NCBI RefSeq assembly: GCF_020103725.1
Contig: NZ_JAHXBG010000040.1
Location: 22,190 to 86,189 of the forward strand
Direction of reading: 5' to 3'
Length of the DNA stretch: 64,000 nt
From: Hyalangium gracile
GTDB taxonomy: Bacteria; Myxococcota; Myxococcia; Myxococcales; Myxococcaceae
Shown: one piece after another, positions 40,807 to 49,793 of the stretch
How the letters are laid out: the number at the start of each line of letters is the position of its first letter
How positions within the stretch are numbered: position 1 is the first letter of the stretch
Notes under the pieces: model-generated
Database searches by the model: none
Seen by the model: only the letters and a program-made list of their open reading frames with translations
Told to the model about the DNA's origin: nothing
Program-made: the position numbers and the translations under genes

Positions 40807-41595
40807 TCAGAAGAGGTCGCCGATGCCACCGGCGATGTCGAAGAAGAGCTCGATACCGAGCTCGATGAGATCAATGCCTGTCTCCACCGCCTCGGCCACA
40901 TCCATGCCCTCGGCCGCCTGGCCCCCATCCGAGGTGGGCAGGGTCACCGCGCTGGTCGCCCGCGCCTGGGCGTCGACCTTCCGGAAGAAGCTGTCCATCC
41001 CCATCTGGTCCATGAGGAGCTGGGCCGCCACCGCGGGAGCCACCACGGCGCCGGCTGCCGCGGCCACCGGCCTCAGGTCCTCGACGGTGGACCCCAGGGC
41101 CTTGGGATCCAGGATGCACACGGGAGCACGGCAGTGGGGGCACGCGGACTCCCCCTCCAGGGAGATGGCGCCGCCACAGTCCGAGCACTGGAGCAGCTGG
41201 ACGTGCTTCTTCAGCTCCACCAGCTCCTTGGGGTTGAGGCTCCGGACGATCGCCTTCTCCCGCAGGAACTGGAAGAAGGTGATGAAGTGCCCATGCTCCT
41301 GGGGGCAGCGGAAGTACTGGTAGCGGTTGCCTCGGGACAGATCATGCGAGCGGGCCAGCTTCGCGCGGCACCGAGGGCAGGAGAGGGGCTCCTCGAGGCG
41401 GTGGTGCTGCTGACCGCTCTGGCCGTGGATCTGCTGGAAGAGCCGGAGCACGCCGTTTGCCGAGAGGTGGATGCTCTCCCGGCTGTCGAACCACAGGCCG
41501 TGGCAGGTGGGGCAGACGTCCAGCAGGACGCGAGCGCCGCGAGAACCCTCGAATCCCTCCTCGACGGTCCTGGACTTACAGGCAGGGCAGTTCAT
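40807..41595 (-). CDS. zinc-ribbon protein
   Basis: A 262-residue protein. The first 45 residues hold a TFIIB-like zinc ribbon (MNCPACKSRTVEE...CPTCHGLWFD), the pattern of the small zf-TFIIB/COG3809 family. Further CxxC pairs occur (CPRC, CSDCGG, CPHC). The C-terminal third is Ala/Gly/Asp-rich with hydrophobic stretches. Start ATG 41595 gives the ribbon at the exact N-terminus; an upstream extension is rejected. It overlaps nothing and runs 2 bases into the next gene's GTG. Confidence 0.8.
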   Translation of the reverse strand: MNCPACKSRTVEEGFEGSRGARVLLDVCPTCHGLWFDSRESIHLSANGVLRLFQQIHGQSGQQHHRLEEPLSCPRCRAKLARSHDLSRGNRYQYFRCPQEHGHFITFFQFLREKAIVRSLNPKELVELKKHVQLLQCSDCGGAISLEGESACPHCRAPVCILDPKALGSTVEDLRPVAAAAGAVVAPAVAAQLLMDQMGMDSFFRKVDAQARATSAVTLPTSDGGQAAEGMDVAEAVETGIDLIELGIELFFDIAGGIGDLF

Positions 41596-41618
41596 TTGGC
41601 CCCATCCTATAAAGAGAA

Positions 41619-41647
41619 GAGGCTGCCTGGGGGCCCCAGACAGCCTC
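41619..41647 (-). terminator. rho-independent terminator of the S46 peptidase gene
   Basis: Stem GAGGCTG / CAGCCTC with an inner CCTGGGG / CCCCAG pairing, followed on the minus strand by a T-rich run (TCTTCTCTTTATA). It lies 31 bases after the S46 peptidase stop and before the zinc-ribbon gene start. Confidence 0.75.
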
Positions 41648-41677
41648 TCGAACTTCAAGGGGTTACGCCGGACCGGC

Positions 41678-43762
41678 TCACCCGGCGGGCTTGGCCTTCA
41701 CGGCGGGCTGCTTGGTGGGCCGCAGCTCCTCGAGCACGCGCGTGGCGTTGTAGACCTTCTGGAGCGACTCGATGATGGCGTCGCTGTGGACGGACACGGT
41801 GCGGTTGACGCTCTCGTCGAAGCCGAAGTCCCCGCCGAGCGACTGGCTGTTGCCGTCGAACACCAGGCCGACGACCTCGGCGTTCTTGTTGATGATGGGC
41901 GAGCCGGAGTTGCCGCCGATGATGTCGTTGGAGCTGACGAAGTTCATCGGGGTGGAGAGCTTGAGCTTGCCCTTGGCGTCCAGCCAGGTCTTCGGCAGGG
42001 CGAACGGGTCCTCACCGGTGTGGCGCTCGAAGGTGCCGGACATGACGGTGATGGGGTTCACCTTCTTGCCGTCCTCCATGTAGCCCTGCACCGAGCCGTA
42101 CGAGAGGCGCGGGCTGAAGGTGGCGTCCGGGTAGACGTTGGTGCCGTACACCTCGAACTTGGCCTTGGCCACCAGCTCGCTGTTCTTCTTCATCACCGAC
42201 TCGATGTTCTCCTCGAAGTTCTTGCGGATGGCGCGGCCGTCCGGGTCCACCAGCACGGCCAGCTTGATCATCGGATCCTGGGAGGCGGTGATGGCCTTCT
42301 TGCCCCCCTTGAACAGCTCCTCGCGGACCTTGGGATCGCGCAGCTGGGTGCCATTCACCAGACGGGTGGCCATCGTGCGCGGAGACTCCTTGCCGAGCAC
42401 CTTCTTCACGAAGGGGTGATCGGGGCCGAGCTCCTCGCGCAGCTTGGTGAGCGTGAACTCGAGCCGGGCGATCTCCAGCTCCGGGTAGATGGGGGCGGGG
42501 CTGAACAGCTGGGCCTTGAAGCCCGGCAGCCGCGCGTCGCTGTACTCGCGCAGGCGCTGGCTGTTGTCCTTGGGCAGCTCGTCGGCGGCGCGCACCAGGG
42601 CCTTGGCGATGTCGAACAGCTCCGAGCCGAAGCCCTGGCCGTGCTCGATGTAGCCCAGCTCCTTGCGGATGCTCTTGAGCTGCTCCACGGCCTTGGCGAT
42701 CTCGTCCCACGCCGCGCCGTACTTCTTCTTCAGCTCGGGGTTGGCGTCGACCTTCTGGCGCAGCTCCTGCTCGGCGGCCACCTTGGAGGCGAAGAACTTC
42801 TTGTCCTGCAGCGCCTCGACGCGGCCCTTGATGGCCTTGAGGCCGTTCTCCACGCCGAACTTGAGGTTGTTGGAGATGCGCTCCTGCTCCGGGCCGCGCT
42901 TCTGGAACTCGTTGATCATTCCGCGGATCTCGGCCAGCGTCAGCAGCTGCCGGGGCATGGCCACATCCCGCTGGAACTCCAGCTCCGCGATGGTGAGCCC
43001 GCGCGAGGTGCGGCCCGGGTTGCCGGAGACGAAGGTGAGCTCGCCGTCCTTGGCGCCGCTCTTGGACCACGGGAAGTAGTGCTCCGTGGGAGCCGGCTTG
43101 CCGCCCTCGTAGATGCGCAGGAAGGTGAGATCCAGATCGTAGCGGGGGAACTCGAAGTTGTCCGGGTCGCCGCCGAAGAAGGCGATGGCGTGCTCGGGGG
43201 CGAACACCAGGCGCACGTCCTGGAAGCGGCGGTACTTATAGAGGTGGTACTGGCCGCCCTGGTAGAGCGTCACCAGATCGCAGCGGACCTGGTCGGAGGT
43301 GGCGCACTCCTTCTCGGCCTTGGACATCTCGGCCTTGAGGGTGTCGGCGTACTGCTTGCCCGTCAGGCCCTGGGTGGCCTTGTTGAGCCGCTCGGTGACA
43401 TCGGTGATGTCGGTGAGCTGGTTGATCTCCATGGCGGGGCACTGGACTTCCTCGGCGGCCGTCTTGGCGTAGAAGCCGTTGGCGATGAAGTCCTTCTGGG
43501 CGTTGGAGAGCTGCTCGATGCAGCGGCGGGCGCAGTGATGGTTGGTCATCACCAGGCCATTGGGCGAGACGAAGCTGGCCGAGCAGCCGCCAGCGATGCG
43601 GGCCGAGGCCAGGCGCACCTTGTCGAGCCAGGGCTGCGTGGGCTCGAAGCCGTACTTCTCCTTCACCTTGGCGGAGGGGAAGTTGTTGTACGTCCACATG
43701 CCCTCATCGGCGAGCGCGGGGAGCGCGCCGATCAAGGCCGCAACGACGACCAGACGCTTCAT
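41678..43762 (-). CDS. S46-family serine peptidase (dipeptidyl-peptidase 7/11 type)
   Basis: A 694-residue exported peptidase. The signal peptide is MKRLVVVAALIGALPALA, followed by the family opening DEGMWTYNNFP. The chymotrypsin-like catalytic His is in VMTNHHC (about residue 75) and the Ser in IIGGNSGSPI near 640, with the helical insertion typical of DPP7/DPP11. These enzymes cut dipeptides from N-termini of oligopeptides in the periplasm, suiting amino-acid-based nutrition. Length is in the normal 690-720 range. Good ribosome site (GGAAAGGAACC). A terminator follows. Confidence 0.95.
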   Translation of the reverse strand: MKRLVVVAALIGALPALADEGMWTYNNFPSAKVKEKYGFEPTQPWLDKVRLASARIAGGCSASFVSPNGLVMTNHHCARRCIEQLSNAQKDFIANGFYAKTAAEEVQCPAMEINQLTDITDVTERLNKATQGLTGKQYADTLKAEMSKAEKECATSDQVRCDLVTLYQGGQYHLYKYRRFQDVRLVFAPEHAIAFFGGDPDNFEFPRYDLDLTFLRIYEGGKPAPTEHYFPWSKSGAKDGELTFVSGNPGRTSRGLTIAELEFQRDVAMPRQLLTLAEIRGMINEFQKRGPEQERISNNLKFGVENGLKAIKGRVEALQDKKFFASKVAAEQELRQKVDANPELKKKYGAAWDEIAKAVEQLKSIRKELGYIEHGQGFGSELFDIAKALVRAADELPKDNSQRLREYSDARLPGFKAQLFSPAPIYPELEIARLEFTLTKLREELGPDHPFVKKVLGKESPRTMATRLVNGTQLRDPKVREELFKGGKKAITASQDPMIKLAVLVDPDGRAIRKNFEENIESVMKKNSELVAKAKFEVYGTNVYPDATFSPRLSYGSVQGYMEDGKKVNPITVMSGTFERHTGEDPFALPKTWLDAKGKLKLSTPMNFVSSNDIIGGNSGSPIINKNAEVVGLVFDGNSQSLGGDFGFDESVNRTVSVHSDAIIESLQKVYNATRVLEELRPTKQPAVKAKPAG

Positions 43763-43971
43763 TTGAAAGGTTCCTTTCCGGGGAGCCGGGTGCGCGCGTT
43801 CTGCGGGAAGCCAGGTCCACGGTCAAGCAGGGAGAATTCCCGGCCCCTGAACGACCGGGCGGGCATTTGATTTCCGAGTTCTGCAAGTTCCCACAACCGC
43901 GATCCGACCCGCTGAATTCGGCGGGTAGGACATGACGCGGTGTGGCGTGGACGCCACGTGCGCGAGCGGGA

Positions 43972-45174
<1,203 letters not shown>

Positions 45175-45193
45175 TCAGGAACGCCGTGTCCGA

Positions 45194-45221
45194 AGTTTAC
45201 ATAACGCATCTTATCAGACTC
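45194..45221. other. left dif-like XerC/XerD site (candidate attL)
   Basis: Two 11-base arms, AGTTTACATAA and TTATCAGACTC, flank a 6-base centre (CGCATC). Compared with the reverse complement of E. coli dif, 16 of 28 bases agree, concentrated in the XerD-type arm (9 of 11) and the inner TTAT/ATAA. The 6-base centre is the classical dif spacing. It lies between trpS and the first element gene. Confidence 0.65.
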
Positions 45222-45420
45222 GCAGACAATCTTATGCCGAGTGACTTCGCGGGTTTGGCCGTTGGCACCTACCTGCCGCCTCGCTTGCCGTGCAGCCCGT
45301 CACGGGCGCCTTTCCTGCCGGGTGAACCGCGCGCCTTCCGTCCGCGCTTCCCGGCCGCAGTTGCTGCCCATTCCGCCGCTCGCGCATTGCGCTGGAGCGG
45401 GCCCATGGGCGCCAACCCTC

Positions 45421-45495
45421 CTCGCCAGCTCCGCGCGGTCTGGCGAGGCCGACGCCGCGGAGCTCGGGCCTGACGGCCCTCGGGCTCGAGCTCCG
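45421..45495. other. two inverted repeats upstream of the first element gene
   Basis: CTCGCCA (45421-45427) pairs with TGGCGAG (45441-45447), and CGGAGCTCG (45458-45466) with CGAGCTCCG (45487-45495), which also encloses GGGCC/GGCCC. They lie in the 471-base gap between trpS and the first element gene, where no convincing gene is seen. They could be an operator, a terminator or part of a replication origin. Confidence 0.5.
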
Positions 45496-45534
45496 TGGCG
45501 GGCTGTTTCCCCTCCGCGCTTCCCGAGCCTCGCC

Positions 45535-45735
45535 ATGGCCCACCGTCACCCGGCGCGCAGAACGCGCGTCACCCGCCGTGTCTCCCCGCGCAGTCCCTGC
45601 CAGCGCCTTCTCGAGAGGCTGGACGATCGCACCGTCCACGCCTTGCTGGCGCTGGCGCACTCCCTGGCGCTCGTGGGCGCCTTTCAGGCCCGCTCCCGCC
45701 AGTGCCGCGCTTCCTCGGAGGCCGCCCATGGCTGA
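45535..45735 (+). CDS. small basic protein, first gene of the element
   Basis: A 66-residue Arg/Ala-rich protein without recognised domain. Its Shine-Dalgarno is poor, so the start is uncertain; the frame is open upstream to 45241. It is supported mainly by its 3' end: its last codons and TGA overlap the next gene as ATGGCTGA, the junction used along this operon. Confidence 0.45.
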   Translation: MAHRHPARRTRVTRRVSPRSPCQRLLERLDDRTVHALLALAHSLALVGAFQARSRQCRASSEAAHG

Positions 45736-45988
45736 GCGCAACCTTCAAGGCGCCGCTGGGGCTGCGTCGCGCTGCCAGTGCGGCATTGTCCTCCAGTCCC
45801 TCGTGTCTCTGGAGCTCGGCAAGTGCGCCACCTGCCGCATGCAGGAGCGCGCGACGATGCCGCTGCTGGCCCTGCTGGCCAAGCGTCGCAGGGACCTGGG
45901 CGCGCTCGGCTCCGCGGGCGAGCTCGAGGCCGAGGTGAAGTTCGTTCAGCTGCAGGTGCGCGTGCGGGAGGACATCGCCAATGGCTGA
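45728..45988 (+). CDS. small zinc-ribbon-like protein
   Basis: An 86-residue protein with CQCG and CATC pairs 21 residues apart (residues about 17-41), a likely four-Cys zinc site, followed by an Arg-rich helix. It starts inside the previous gene's stop and its own last codons overlap the next gene (ATGGCTGA). Function unknown; small Cys-ribbon proteins in phages often bind nucleic acid or host proteins. Confidence 0.65.
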   Translation: MAERNLQGAAGAASRCQCGIVLQSLVSLELGKCATCRMQERATMPLLALLAKRRRDLGALGSAGELEAEVKFVQLQVRVREDIANG

Positions 45989-46475
45989 CCTCCAAACTCT
46001 CCGCCAGGAGCTCGAGGCCGCGCGCCAGGCCGTCCCCACGCACAAGGCGCTGCTGACGATCGCGGAGCAGTTGCGCGCGCCTACCGGGAGCCCCTTCTGG
46101 GAACTCGTCGAGCTGCTCGGCCACCTGCGCGAGGCGCTCGCCGCGGCACAGGCAGAGCTGCCGTCTCCTCCCTCCTGGAAGACCGAGGGGCTTCGTCCCG
46201 CCGTCTGCCTCAGGTGCGGTGAACGCGAGTGCCGGCCAGTGCCGTACATCGAAGTCGAGATGCGCGACGCCGGCAGGGCCGTGGACGCCGTCGAATCCGT
46301 CGAGTGCGACCCTCGTGAGTCCGTGGCGTTCCGCTCCGGCTGGCGCTTCGCGTACCTGGACCAGCTCTCTCGCGCGTGCGCTGACGAGCTCGGCGGCGTG
46401 TGTGTCTGGTGTGCCCACGGCGCTTCAGCCCAGCGCTGGCAGGCCTTCAAGGAGTGGGAGGCCAGCCATGGCTGA
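45981..46475 (+). CDS. helical protein with Cys pairs
   Basis: A 164-residue protein. A helical N-terminal half (leucine/alanine heptad-like) is followed by CLRCGERECR (about 76-85) and CVWCAHG (about 146-152), a possible split zinc site. No family recognised. It is joined by 8-base overlaps to both neighbours, so translation is probably coupled. Confidence 0.65.
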   Translation: MADLQTLRQELEAARQAVPTHKALLTIAEQLRAPTGSPFWELVELLGHLREALAAAQAELPSPPSWKTEGLRPAVCLRCGERECRPVPYIEVEMRDAGRAVDAVESVECDPRESVAFRSGWRFAYLDQLSRACADELGGVCVWCAHGASAQRWQAFKEWEASHG

Positions 46476-46893
46476 GCGCGCAAACCGAGGCAGGCCTGTT
46501 CACCTCATGGGGCCGCGCTCGCAAGCTGTGTGCGGCCCGCCACTGACGCGCCACCGCCGCTGGACGGCTGACCTCGGCCGGGTGACCTGCCAGCACTGCG
46601 TAAACGCCACCAAGCAAGACCCCTCACCAGCGTCGCGGCCGAGGCGCCAGGCCTCTGTTTCTGCCCCGCTCGCCCGTGAGATCGCCAGGGTGCTCGATGG
46701 GCTCGAGGAGACGGCCGGCGAGGTGAGGCAGCTGCTTCAGGCTGCCGAGGAGTCCGGAGTTCGGCCGGAGGTTGCTCAGTGGGCTGACGCCCTCCGGGCA
46801 GAGCTCGAGGTACGGCGCGGCTTCTGGGCCTGGGTGCGGAAGAGCCTCGCTGCTGACGCTGCGGACAAGAGTCAGGAGGCCTCCCATGACTGA
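46468..46893 (+). CDS. small protein with Cys/His cluster
   Basis: A 141-residue protein. The N-terminal 50 residues are basic with AVCG and CQHC, and include PLTRHRRWTADLGRVTC, reminiscent of short phage zinc proteins. The remainder is helical. Unknown function. It overlaps the previous gene by ATGGCTGA and the next by ATGACTGA. Confidence 0.62.
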   Translation: MAERANRGRPVHLMGPRSQAVCGPPLTRHRRWTADLGRVTCQHCVNATKQDPSPASRPRRQASVSAPLAREIARVLDGLEETAGEVRQLLQAAEESGVRPEVAQWADALRAELEVRRGFWAWVRKSLAADAADKSQEASHD

Positions 46894-47215
46894 GCGACTC
46901 CACACCCTTGACTGCGCCCGGAGGCTCGCCGCGGCGACGCGGGCCCGCCACGAGTACCGGCTTCTCTGGCCCGAGGCCTGCGAGCAGTGCAAAGGCGCCG
47001 GGGGCGCCTGGCTCAAGGACCTCGTGACGGGCCGTCCCGCCTTCGAGGAGTGCACGCGCTGCCTCGCCTACAGCCTCTGTCCGCGATGCGCCTCCGAGGA
47101 GTCCATCACCGGGCGGACCGCTCCCCAGTGCACTGAGTGCCGGTGGAACCTGAAGACGCCCGGTGAGCCGGCCGCGCCGGCGTGCACCTGTCACCCGGAG
47201 GCGTCCCATGGCTGA
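46886..47215 (+). CDS. multi-CxxC zinc-finger protein
   Basis: A 109-residue protein with four CxxC-type pairs (CEQC, CTRC, CPRC, CTEC) plus a C-terminal CTC, resembling DnaJ-type or treble-clef zinc domains. It could bind two zinc ions. Function unknown, but the arrangement suggests protein or nucleic-acid binding. Linked to neighbours by the repeated 8-base overlap. Confidence 0.65.
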   Translation: MTERLHTLDCARRLAAATRARHEYRLLWPEACEQCKGAGGAWLKDLVTGRPAFEECTRCLAYSLCPRCASEESITGRTAPQCTECRWNLKTPGEPAAPACTCHPEASHG

Positions 47216-47411
47216 ACTCACGCTCGAGGAGACGCGTCAGGTTCAAGAGTTCCGGCGTGACGAGGAGCAGGAGCGCTCGTGCGACGAAGGACGCCACAAG
47301 GCGCACGTACTCTGGGACTGGCGGTGCGCTCACTGCTGGGCCCTGCTGCACGCGCGTTGTGGTGAGGAGATCGACCGCTGCACCTGCCCGCCGAAGGTGC
47401 GCCATGGCTGA
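47208..47411 (+). CDS. small zinc-ribbon-like protein
   Basis: A 67-residue protein: a charged N-terminal helix (ELTLEETRQVQEF), then C-x-H, CAHC and RCGEEIDRCTC. Likely one zinc site. It starts within ATGGCTGA overlapping the gene before and its stop overlaps the gene after in the same way. Confidence 0.62.
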   Translation: MAELTLEETRQVQEFRRDEEQERSCDEGRHKAHVLWDWRCAHCWALLHARCGEEIDRCTCPPKVRHG

Positions 47412-47784
47412 CCTGCGCGAGCGGCTCGCGGCCGAGGCCGCTGCCAAGCCCTGTGAGTGGGGACTGTATGACGAGGCACGAGGCAACTACCCTTGCCGGC
47501 GCCACGCTGGCGGTGTGCTCACGTTCGGCGCGACGTTCTGCAACAAGGCCCAGGGACTCTGGGCGTCCGTGGAGCAGGCCAACGAACGCCTCTTCCAGCT
47601 CGAGTGCCAGCGAGTCGTCTCGGAGCTGCCCCAGGGCTGGTCTTTCGTCGGCGTGGACCGGGCCGAGCGCTGGGCGGTGAGAGACCCCCAGGGAACGAAG
47701 TACACCGCGGGCAGCGTGGCGGAGCTGCTCGCGAAGGTCCGCGCGGCGTGTGGGGCCGGCCCCCAGCAAGGGAACCTCCTGTGA
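47404..47784 (+). CDS. hypothetical element protein
   Basis: A 126-residue mixed alpha/beta protein with three N-terminal Cys (KPCEWGL, NYPCRRH, TFCNKA) and a C-terminal region rich in aromatic residues. No known domain. The start is the last of the ATGGCTGA-type junctions; its own stop overlaps the next gene by GTGA. Confidence 0.62.
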   Translation: MADLRERLAAEAAAKPCEWGLYDEARGNYPCRRHAGGVLTFGATFCNKAQGLWASVEQANERLFQLECQRVVSELPQGWSFVGVDRAERWAVRDPQGTKYTAGSVAELLAKVRAACGAGPQQGNLL

Positions 47785-48206
47785 GCCAGCGCCACTCGGA
47801 TGAGTACCACCAGGATGTCGAGGCCTGGCGTCAGCGAGCCCAGCAGCGCCTGAGCCGAGCCCTCGACAACCTCTCGGCCGCCGACGACCGGAGGGAGCGC
47901 AAGGTGCGTGCGCCTCGGTTCAGCGACGAGGAGATGGAGCGCCTCGCGCTTCAGGCCCGGCGCTTCGTCAGCGAGAAGGCCTCACGCTGGCGAAAGCGCC
48001 CGATGCCGCCGCTGGAGTTCGTCCGCGAGGCCGCGATGGGCCTCGTCGCGCTCCTCGAGGAGGTGCCCCAGGAGGAGGGGCTCGCTGAGCTGAGGCAGGT
48101 GTTCGCACGCATTGCGCACGGGCTCGAGCTTGAACGCAGTGCGCGCGTGCTGCAGCCGAAGCGCAGTGCGCGCGGCTCGAGGACTCGCAAGGGAGGCTCG
48201 CGGTGA
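47781..48206 (+). CDS. basic helical protein
   Basis: A 141-residue Arg/Glu-rich helical protein with a very basic C-terminus (LQPKRSARGSRTRKGGSR), suggesting nucleic-acid contact. No Cys. GTG 47781 overlaps the upstream stop by four bases, and its own stop overlaps the next GTG by four. Confidence 0.6.
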   Translation: MSQRHSDEYHQDVEAWRQRAQQRLSRALDNLSAADDRRERKVRAPRFSDEEMERLALQARRFVSEKASRWRKRPMPPLEFVREAAMGLVALLEEVPQEEGLAELRQVFARIAHGLELERSARVLQPKRSARGSRTRKGGSR

Positions 48207-49039
48207 GCCCGAACCCCGCCATCACTAAGTGCGCCCTCTGTGGCCACTTCCTCTCGTATCACCAGGCCTCGGGCTGCACGTGCACGCGCCGAGGTGCGCG
48301 CCGCGGCACCCCATGCGGTTGCTTCAGTCCCGAGAACGACAACCCTTCACCCACCAGCAGCACCACCAATGGAGAGACTCATGAGCGGCGTGAACAAAGT
48401 GATCATCGTCGGCAACCTGGGGGCGGACCCCGAGGTCAAGTTCGTCGGCAAGGAGTCTCAAGCCGTCGCGAACTTCCGCATCGCCACCACGGAGAGCTGG
48501 ACGGACAAGGCCGGCCAGAAGCAGAGCCACACGGAGTGGGTGCACGTGGTGGTGTGGGGGAAGCTCGCGGAGCTCTGCGGCCAGTACCTGAAGAAGGGGC
48601 GCCAGGCGTACGTGGAGGGCAAGCTGCGTACGCGCGAGTACACGGACAAGGCGCAGCAGAGGAAGTGGGTCACCGAGGTGGTGGCCGAAACGGTGACCTT
48701 CTTGGGCTCGAACCCCAGGACCGAGCGCTCGGAGGATGCAGCAGCCTGAGCGAGGAGACGGGCCACTCCGTGTGGCCCGGAGCTCGGCTCACCCTCGAGC
48801 GCCTTGGACTAAGTCCAGAGCTCTGGGGGCCCCTGCCCCCCCCTACAGGGGGCGTGCCACTGGCGCTTCAGTACGCGGTGATGCGCGAGGAGCGGGCGCG
48901 AGACATGGCGCCGTGCGACCTCGAGCGCGCGGCGCTCGCTCCTCAACCCGAGGGGCGGCGCACACCTCCGCGGCACGGGGACTGCGGCGTGTGCGGTTGG
49001 CGCCATGCACTACCGGACTGGGCGGGAGGTGCTGAGTGA
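48203..49039 (+). CDS. open frame with zinc-knuckle start that runs through ssb
   Basis: GTG 48203 overlaps the previous stop (GTGA) and opens a clearly protein-like segment with CALCGHFLSYHQASGCTC. The frame has no stop until 49039. Residues about 60-180 overprint ssb in another phase and look non-coding, while residues 184-278 look coding again (CGVCGWRH near the end). Either a stop has been lost and two genes are now one frame, or only the two ends are expressed separately. The downstream half is listed as its own CDS. Confidence 0.35.
   Translation: MSPNPAITKCALCGHFLSYHQASGCTCTRRGARRGTPCGCFSPENDNPSPTSSTTNGETHERREQSDHRRQPGGGPRGQVRRQGVSSRRELPHRHHGELDGQGRPEAEPHGVGARGGVGEARGALRPVPEEGAPGVRGGQAAYARVHGQGAAEEVGHRGGGRNGDLLGLEPQDRALGGCSSLSEETGHSVWPGARLTLERLGLSPELWGPLPPPTGGVPLALQYAVMREERARDMAPCDLERAALAPQPEGRRTPPRHGDCGVCGWRHALPDWAGGAE
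48381..48749 (+). CDS. ssb: single-stranded DNA-binding protein
   Basis: A 122-residue OB-fold SSB: MSGVNKVIIVGNLGADPEVK, then VANFRIATTE, TEWVHVVVWGKLAE, GRQAYVEGKLRTREY and VVAETVTFLG. It lacks the long acidic tail of chromosomal SSB, ending SEDAAA, a feature common in phage or plasmid copies. It coats single-stranded replication intermediates, as expected beside a rolling-circle Rep. GGAGAGACTC precedes ATG 48381; ATG 48369 is an alternative. Confidence 0.92.
   Translation: MSGVNKVIIVGNLGADPEVKFVGKESQAVANFRIATTESWTDKAGQKQSHTEWVHVVVWGKLAELCGQYLKKGRQAYVEGKLRTREYTDKAQQRKWVTEVVAETVTFLGSNPRTERSEDAAA
48770..49039 (+). CDS. small element protein with C-terminal CxxC
   Basis: About 89 residues from GTG 48770, which has GAGGAGA upstream, just after ssb. 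The N-terminal half is Leu/Pro-rich and the end carries CGVCGWRH, a probable zinc half-site. The same frame is open back to 48203. Its stop overlaps the methyltransferase start by four bases. Function unknown. Confidence 0.5.
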   Translation: MWPGARLTLERLGLSPELWGPLPPPTGGVPLALQYAVMREERARDMAPCDLERAALAPQPEGRRTPPRHGDCGVCGWRHALPDWAGGAE

Positions 49040-49608
49040 ACGCGACACAGCTCCACCTGCTCGAGCTCTCCCCTCCCCCCGTGGTGCTGCCGGCAGCTGC
49101 TGCAGCTCCACGCATTGCGCGACGCCGGCGAAAGGCGCGGGGTGCGGATGTGCCAGTGCAGCCACCTGGCGCCACCAACGAATGGCACACGCTGGACAAG
49201 GACTTTGCTCCGCTCCATGAGGAGTTCAGGTTCACCCTCGACGCCTTCGCCTCGGATGAGCTCCACAAACTCCCGCGCTATTGGACTGAGCGAGAGAACG
49301 CGCTCGCCCGCCCGTGGATGGGAGAGCGCGTGTTTGCCAATCCCCCCTATGGCCGAGGCCTGCTCGCGCGCTGTGTGGCGAAGATGGCGCGAGAGGCTGA
49401 CCGAGCAGAGCTGATCGTCGCGCTCGTCCCGGCCTGGACGGAACGCGCGTGGTGGCAGGACCACGTGGAGCCAGGCCGTCGAGCGGGACTGCTCGAGGTG
49501 CGCTTTCCGCGTGGGCGGTTGCGCTTCGGTTGGCCTGGCCGTCCCGACGGGCACCCCCGGTGCGTGGCGGGCTTCCCCTCGGCCCTCATCGTCTGGAGGC
49601 GCCCGTGA
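49036..49608 (+). CDS. phage-type DNA N6-adenine methyltransferase
   Basis: A 190-residue protein of the phage Dam-like family. It has the N-terminal pattern EWHTLDKDFAPLHEEF with FTLDAFAS, then W-ENALA, and the catalytic motif IV NPPYG (FANPPYGRGLLA). A SAM-binding FxGxG is not obvious, as usual for this short family. It would methylate adenine in element DNA, guarding against restriction or marking replication. GTG start overlaps the previous stop. The first ~45 residues are a Pro/Ala/Arg extension. Confidence 0.85.
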   Translation: MNATQLHLLELSPPPVVLPAAAAAPRIARRRRKARGADVPVQPPGATNEWHTLDKDFAPLHEEFRFTLDAFASDELHKLPRYWTERENALARPWMGERVFANPPYGRGLLARCVAKMAREADRAELIVALVPAWTERAWWQDHVEPGRRAGLLEVRFPRGRLRFGWPGRPDGHPRCVAGFPSALIVWRRP

Positions 49609-49793
49609 AGCCCCGATGCGCCTGCGGGCACGCCGATAGCAGTCACGCGCTCTGGAGCTCGAGGCCGTTCTGTCGCGCCATCGGATGCCGCTGCGAGGCC
49701 TTCCGGCCGCGGCTTGGGCGGGCAGTCGGCGTTGCAGTCCTGGCCTGGGCGCTGGTGATGCTGGTGGCATTCCGCACAGGGGCGTGCGGATGA
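49605..49793 (+). CDS. small zinc-ribbon membrane protein
   Basis: A 62-residue protein with two Cys-rich knots (CACGH and CRAIGCRC) followed by one transmembrane helix (GVAVLAWALVMLVAF). GTG overlaps the upstream stop, and its stop overlaps the next ATG (ATGA). It may place a zinc domain at the cytoplasmic face of the membrane. Confidence 0.6.
   Translation: MKPRCACGHADSSHALWSSRPFCRAIGCRCEAFRPRLGRAVGVAVLAWALVMLVAFRTGACG

Noticed and set aside
45241..45534. Long upstream extension of the first element gene
   Set aside because: It is Pro/Ala/Arg-rich shadow sequence containing two inverted repeats and one GCGCAWTGCGC; more likely regulatory DNA.
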